Positions 18,314 through 22,365 of a stretch of 22,365 nt of DNA are shown here, in pieces. The notes under the pieces were generated by a model. The model was not told the DNA's origin. It saw only the letters and a list, made by a program, of their open reading frames with translations, and did not search any database. The number at the start of each line of letters is the position of its first letter. Within the stretch, counting starts at the first letter, position 1. The stretch is from Jimgerdemannia flammicorona (Eukaryota; Mucoromycota; Endogonomycetes; Endogonales; Endogonaceae), in the NCBI GenBank assembly GCA_003990745.1, contig RBNI01001457.1:1-22365 (forward strand). The letters run 5' to 3'. A program made the translations under genes and the position numbers.

Positions 18314-19284
18314 GGAATGCCCTAAACATGCTTAATGAGGCCCACCAGATTGGACAAATCTCAAGCTACTACCAGATTGGCCGCCTCCTGGAAGACATAG
18401 TCAAACACTACCATGATATAGACATTATCCAAATGTCTCAACACCAGAAGCTCATCGCCTGCAAACACTGAGAACTCTTCTATGAGTATAGTACCTTTAT
18501 TCCCTGCCTCTGAGTTACTACTAGCAAAATAGTTGCTACCCTGTCCTATGGCCAAATCGATGACATGATACAAGAACTCAACTACAAGTACCTCGAATAT
18601 GTTCAGACTACCGATAGAACCTTCCCACACTCTGACAACCACATCCTGCAAATGCTCCAAGTCGGATATGCCATGAAGGATGTCTATGATATAATCCAAT
18701 TTGATGAAGATGAAGCAGAAGACAACAATCCCTCTGACGCTGACATAACCTCAAGCCAAGGATCTCTACCAACTCTGATCATACTGCCAACCTTGCCAAT
18801 GAACTTACAATAGTTTATAACCACATATGAGACTTATTGAGACAATGACCACTGGCACAAATATTAATCTACATTCATCCCCAATTATTTCAACTATAAT
18901 GAAGAGACTGGAGAACACAATCTGTATCTTCAGACAACTCTTGAAGTTGAACCAACCACTCCACCACCCGAGTATGAGCAACATGAACTACAGCCGCCAG
19001 CTTACTACAACCCCACAACTCATAGTGCTGTAACCTATAGAAGGTATGCAGATAGTGAATCTGATGAAAGCGAAAATGATGCACCACTTCTTTGCCCACC
19101 AACACCTTATCCAGCATATGAGACAGACGATGCTATCCTGTGGGACAGAGATGAAGTTCCAATGTATTACTACCTCAGTGAACAAGGAGAAGTAATTCAT
19201 GAATCACTTTTCCTAGATGACTACTTCATCAGAGATGAAGCAATCGATGGTGATGTCATCAAAGACTATCCAGACAGTATCTAA
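18314..19284 (+). pseudogene. U3 accessory ORF, copy 4, main part
   Basis: It follows 7528-7654 and ends TAA at 19282-19284. It has numerous TGA/TAG/TAA codons at Arg, Gln and Trp positions but no net indel. Both PPEY and PPAY are retained. Confidence 0.8.
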
Positions 19285-19900
19285 AAACCATAAATAGGTT
19301 AGCAGTCATAGTATAGTTAGATCACTCTTGTACTATATGACTGCATTCTGACTCAGCAAAGCACTTAGTGCTACATCCATATCTAGCATAGTCCAGATAG
19401 CCCCTCATTAGTATAAATACCCCCTCCCCCAGACCTCAGAATCTCAGACCTGAACAATCCAAACACAACTCCTGAGCACTTCCCCACAATATCCCTTCAC
19501 ACAACTACTCCTAGTATAGCAATATCATGAATAGCGAATAAACCTATTTAATAACCCACAAACTACTCTTAAGTAAATCTGCTCCCTATTAGGTCCCACT
19601 CCTAACCCCATCATGAAATTTCCTAATTGGGTATTGTCTGCAGCGATATACCAATTCAACTAAGCTGGTCTTAGTTTCTTGAACTTCCTGAAATATAGAA
19701 AATCCTGAACATCTAGAACTAGTCAAAGAAAGGACTTTGGTTGAGACATCAACCTGATCTTGAAATCAATAAGCATAGAGGACATACTCCATACGAAATT
19801 GATCTTGACCATAAGAAAATGGTCTCTCAGAATATCCAGAACTTCCAGAAAATCCTTCTAGAACTACATAATGGTTACCCTAAAAAGCAACCCTCTTATA

Positions 19901-19905
19901 CCCTC
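19901..19905 (+). repeat. Right target-site duplication of LTR4 (ccctc)
   Basis: It is identical to 7235-7239. Confidence 0.85.
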
Positions 19906-20392
19906 ACTAGTATAAATACCCCCTCCTCAGAATCTCAGACTTGAACAATCCAAACACAACTCCTGAACACTTCTCCACAATATCCCTTCACACAACTATC
20001 CCTAGTATAGCAATATCATGAATAATAAATAAACCTATTTAATAACTCACAAATCACTCTTAAGTAAATCTGCTCCCTATTAGGTCCCACTCCTAACCCC
20101 ATCATGAAATTTCCTAATTGGGTATTGTCTGCAGTGATATGTCAATTCAACTAAGCTGGTCTTAGTTTCTTAAACTTCCTGAAATATGGAAAATCCTGAA
20201 TATCTAAAACTAGTTCAAAAAAGGACTTGGGTTGAGACATCAATCTGATCTTGAAATCAATAAGTGTAGAGGATGTACTCCATATGAAATTGATCTTGAC
20301 CATAAGAAAATAGTCTTCCAGAATATCCAGAACTTCCAAAAAAACTCTTCCAGAACTACATAATGGTTATCTTAAAAAGCAACCCTCTTACA
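19901..20392 (+). repeat. LTR3, right fragment
   Basis: It starts at the downstream TATAAATA region and runs through AATAAA-like sequence and U5 to CTTACA at 20387-20392. It completes LTR3 begun at 5733. Confidence 0.9.
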
Positions 20393-20397
20393 ACTTC
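20393..20397 (+). repeat. Right target-site duplication of LTR3 (acttc)
   Basis: It pairs with actcc at 5728-5732, one transition apart. Confidence 0.75.
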
Positions 20398-21388
20398 TTT
20401 ACTTTATAGAAGCCTGATAGAATGTGCTGAACATACTTAGTGAAGCTCACTGAATTGGACAAATCTCCAGCTACTACCAGATCAGCTGTCTTCTAGAAGA
20501 CATGATCAAATGCCATCATGATACAGATATCACTCAGATGTCTCAATACCAGAAACTCATTGCCTGCAAACATCAAGAACTCTTCTACAAGTATAGTACT
20601 GTTATTCTCTACCTCCAAGTTACTACCACCAAAATGATTACTACTCTATCTTATGGCCAAATAGATGATATGATACAAGAACTCAACCACAAGTACCTGG
20701 AGTATATCTAGACTACAGACAGAACCTTTCTGCACCCCAACAACTATATTCTACAAATGCCTCAAGTTGGATATACTGTGAAGAACATCTAAAATATAAT
20801 TTGATTTGATAAAGATGAAGCAGAAGATAATGATCCCTCTGATGCTGACATGATCTCAAGCCAAGGATCCCTGCCAACTCTGATCATACTGCCAACCTTG
20901 CCAATAAACTTACAACAGTTCATAATACCTACAAAACTTATTGGAACAATGACCACTGGCATGAGTACCAACTCACATTTACTCCTGATTACTTCAACTA
21001 TAATGAAGAGACTAAAGAACACAACTTGTACCTCTAGATAACTCTTAAAAGTGAACCAACAACTCTACTACCTGAGTATGAGCAACATGAATCACAGTCA
21101 CCAGCTTACTACAATCTAGCAACTCATAGTACTGTAACTTATAGGAGATATGTAGACAGCAAATATGATGAAAGCAAGGATGATATATCTCTCCTTTACT
21201 CACCAATGTCTTACCTAGCATATGAGACAGATAATGCTATTCTGTGGGATAGTGATGAAGTCCTAATATATTATTACCTCAGTGAATAAGGAGAATTAAT
21301 CTGCAAACAACTGTTCCTAGATAACTACTTCATCAGAGATAATGTCATTGATAGTGATATCATTGAAGACTACCCAGACAGTATCTAA
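20398..21388 (+). pseudogene. U3 accessory ORF, copy 2, main part
   Basis: It runs from the codon interrupted by LTR3 to TAA at 21386-21388. It has many stops and small indels (for example around 20924-20935). It is recognisable by the same residue order as the other copies. Confidence 0.75.
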
Positions 21389-22078
21389 ATCTATAGATAG
21401 CTTAGCAGTCATAGTATAGTTAGGTTAGCTTTATATAACATGACTGTAAACTGACTCAGCAGTCAGATAATCTCTTGATATGTCAGATCACACTTGTACT
21501 ATGTGACTGCATTCCAACTCAGCAAAGCACTAAAGTACTATATCTATATTTAGCATATGTAGTCTAGATAGTCCCTCACTAGTATAAATACCCCTACCCC
21601 AGACCTCAGAATCTCAGACTTGAATACTTGAACATTCTGAACACAACTTCTGAGTACTTTCCAACAATACCCCTTTATATAACTACTCCTAGTATAGCAA
21701 TATCATAAATAGTGAATAAACCTATTTAATAACCCACAAACTACTCTTAAGTAAATTCACTCTCTATTAGGTCTCACTCTTAACTCTATCATGAAATTTC
21801 CTAATTAGGTATTGTCTGCAGTGATACACCAATTCAACTAAGCTGGTCTTAGTTTTTTAAGATTTCTGAAATACAGAAAATCCTGAATATCTAAAACTAG
21901 TCCAAAAAAGGACTTTGGTTGAGATGTCAATCTAAACTTGAAATCAATAAGTATAGAGGACATACTCCATATGAAATTGATCTTGACCTTAAGAAAATGG
22001 TCTTCTAGAATATTCAGAACTTCCAGAAAACCCTTCCAGAACTATATAACAGTTACTCTAACAAGTAATTCTCTTACA

Positions 22079-22365
22079 GGTTACTTAAATAATCAAACTC
22101 TGAAATACTAAAAGAATATTTAATAAAATATAGGATAATTACTGATATTTCTTTACTCAAAAGAGTATTTAAGAGAGCAAATACAGAGGTAAAAATAGAT
22201 ATTTTAATTGTAAAAAAAAAAAAAAACAATACTGTCTGAAAATTATAAAATTTTATATCAGTTTCCAAAAAATTGAAATTTAACTGTTATAGTAAAAATC
22301 TAGAAATAATATATAAAATTGATAAAAAAAAAAACTGAAAGATTTAAATAAAATAAATTTGAAAA
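22079..22365. other. AT-rich flanking DNA, no feature recognised
   Basis: The composition changes sharply at the end of LTR2: the stretch is overwhelmingly A and T, with an A14 run at 22212-22225 and another A-run near 22324. It shows no similarity to the retrotransposon. The only ORF is a low-complexity minus-strand run. It is probably host intergenic DNA or an older, fully AT-shifted repeat. Confidence 0.6.

Larger units (their letters stand above)
18309..19900 (+). repeat. LTR4, right fragment
   Basis: It continues the U3 ORF exactly where 7654 stops, then runs through the downstream promoter and U5 to cttata (decayed CTTACA). About 60 bases are missing near 19320, between gtatagttag and atcac. 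This removes the downstream TGACTCA block. Confidence 0.92.
20393..22078 (+). repeat. LTR2, right fragment
   Basis: It resumes the U3 ORF interrupted at 5732, then continues through the downstream promoter (tataaata near 21584), AATAAA and U5 to CTTACA at 22073-22078. It is the most AT-shifted of the LTR copies by eye, with both PPxY motifs destroyed, consistent with the greatest age. A direct tttagcatatgtagtctaga reading shows a few extra bases before the TATA region. Confidence 0.88.

Noticed and set aside
5363..22078. LTR2 as a solo LTR with its own target duplication
   Set aside because: The five bases on each side (agagt and ggtta) do not match, and a polypurine-like remnant precedes it.
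22074..22268. Minus-strand ORF of 64 codons in the AT-rich flank
   Set aside because: It is Phe/Ile/Lys-rich low-complexity translation of AT-rich DNA that crosses the LTR boundary, with no motif.
1..22365. CRISPR array, bacterial operons or a host gene
   Set aside because: The repeats are LTR copies rather than short regular repeats with spacers. The genes are eukaryotic retrotransposon genes, and no non-repeat gene is seen.

Overview
This window is a eukaryotic repeat cluster, most likely fungal. It consists almost entirely of one family of Ty3/gypsy LTR retrotransposon (a chromovirus, with a chromodomain after the integrase) that has inserted repeatedly into itself. I see no host gene. 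The last ~290 bases (22079-22365) are extremely AT-rich and unrelated to the repeats, suggesting an AT-rich host genome; the lineage cannot be fixed from this window.

Layout. (1) 1-5352 is the 3' part of element 1: the end of protease, then RT, RNase H, integrase and chromodomain, a polypurine tract, and a complete 2,027-bp 3' LTR (LTR1). (2) 5353-5362 is a polypurine-tract remnant leading into an older LTR (LTR2). (3) 5363-22078 is a set of nested insertions. LTR2 (5363-5732 + 20393-22078) was split by LTR3 (5733-7239 + 19901-20392). LTR3 was split by LTR4 (7240-7654 + 18309-19900). LTR4 was split by a full-length element 2 (7655-18308, 10,654 bp, LTRs of 2,066 and 2,065 bp). Each junction has a 5-bp target-site duplication, and the split open reading frames rejoin at the expected length.

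Element 2 order: 5' LTR, primer-binding region, gag (capsid-like domain, then a CCHC zinc knuckle), a dUTPase domain, aspartic protease, RT, RNase H, integrase, chromodomain, a ~270-bp secondary insertion, polypurine tract, 3' LTR. A dUTPase between nucleocapsid and protease is not a standard chromovirus module.

The most unusual feature is the LTR. It is about 2 kb long, and its U3 carries a 1,098-bp reading frame (365 codons) recognisable in all six copies, including a nested copy that rejoins to exactly 1,098 bp. The predicted protein matches no family I recognise. It is acidic and tyrosine-rich and has two closely spaced PPxY motifs. A TATA-like element and paired TGAGTCA (bZIP-type) sites lie upstream of its ATG. 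A separate TATAAATA and AATAAA lie downstream and mark the genomic promoter and polyadenylation site. The arrangement (accessory ORF in U3 plus dUTPase beside protease) resembles mouse mammary tumour virus in position only; I see no sequence relation.

All copies are inactivated mainly by C-to-T and G-to-A changes, many at CpG, which convert CGA, CAA, CAG and TGG codons to stops. By eye the outer, older layers are more decayed than the inner ones, as the nesting order predicts.
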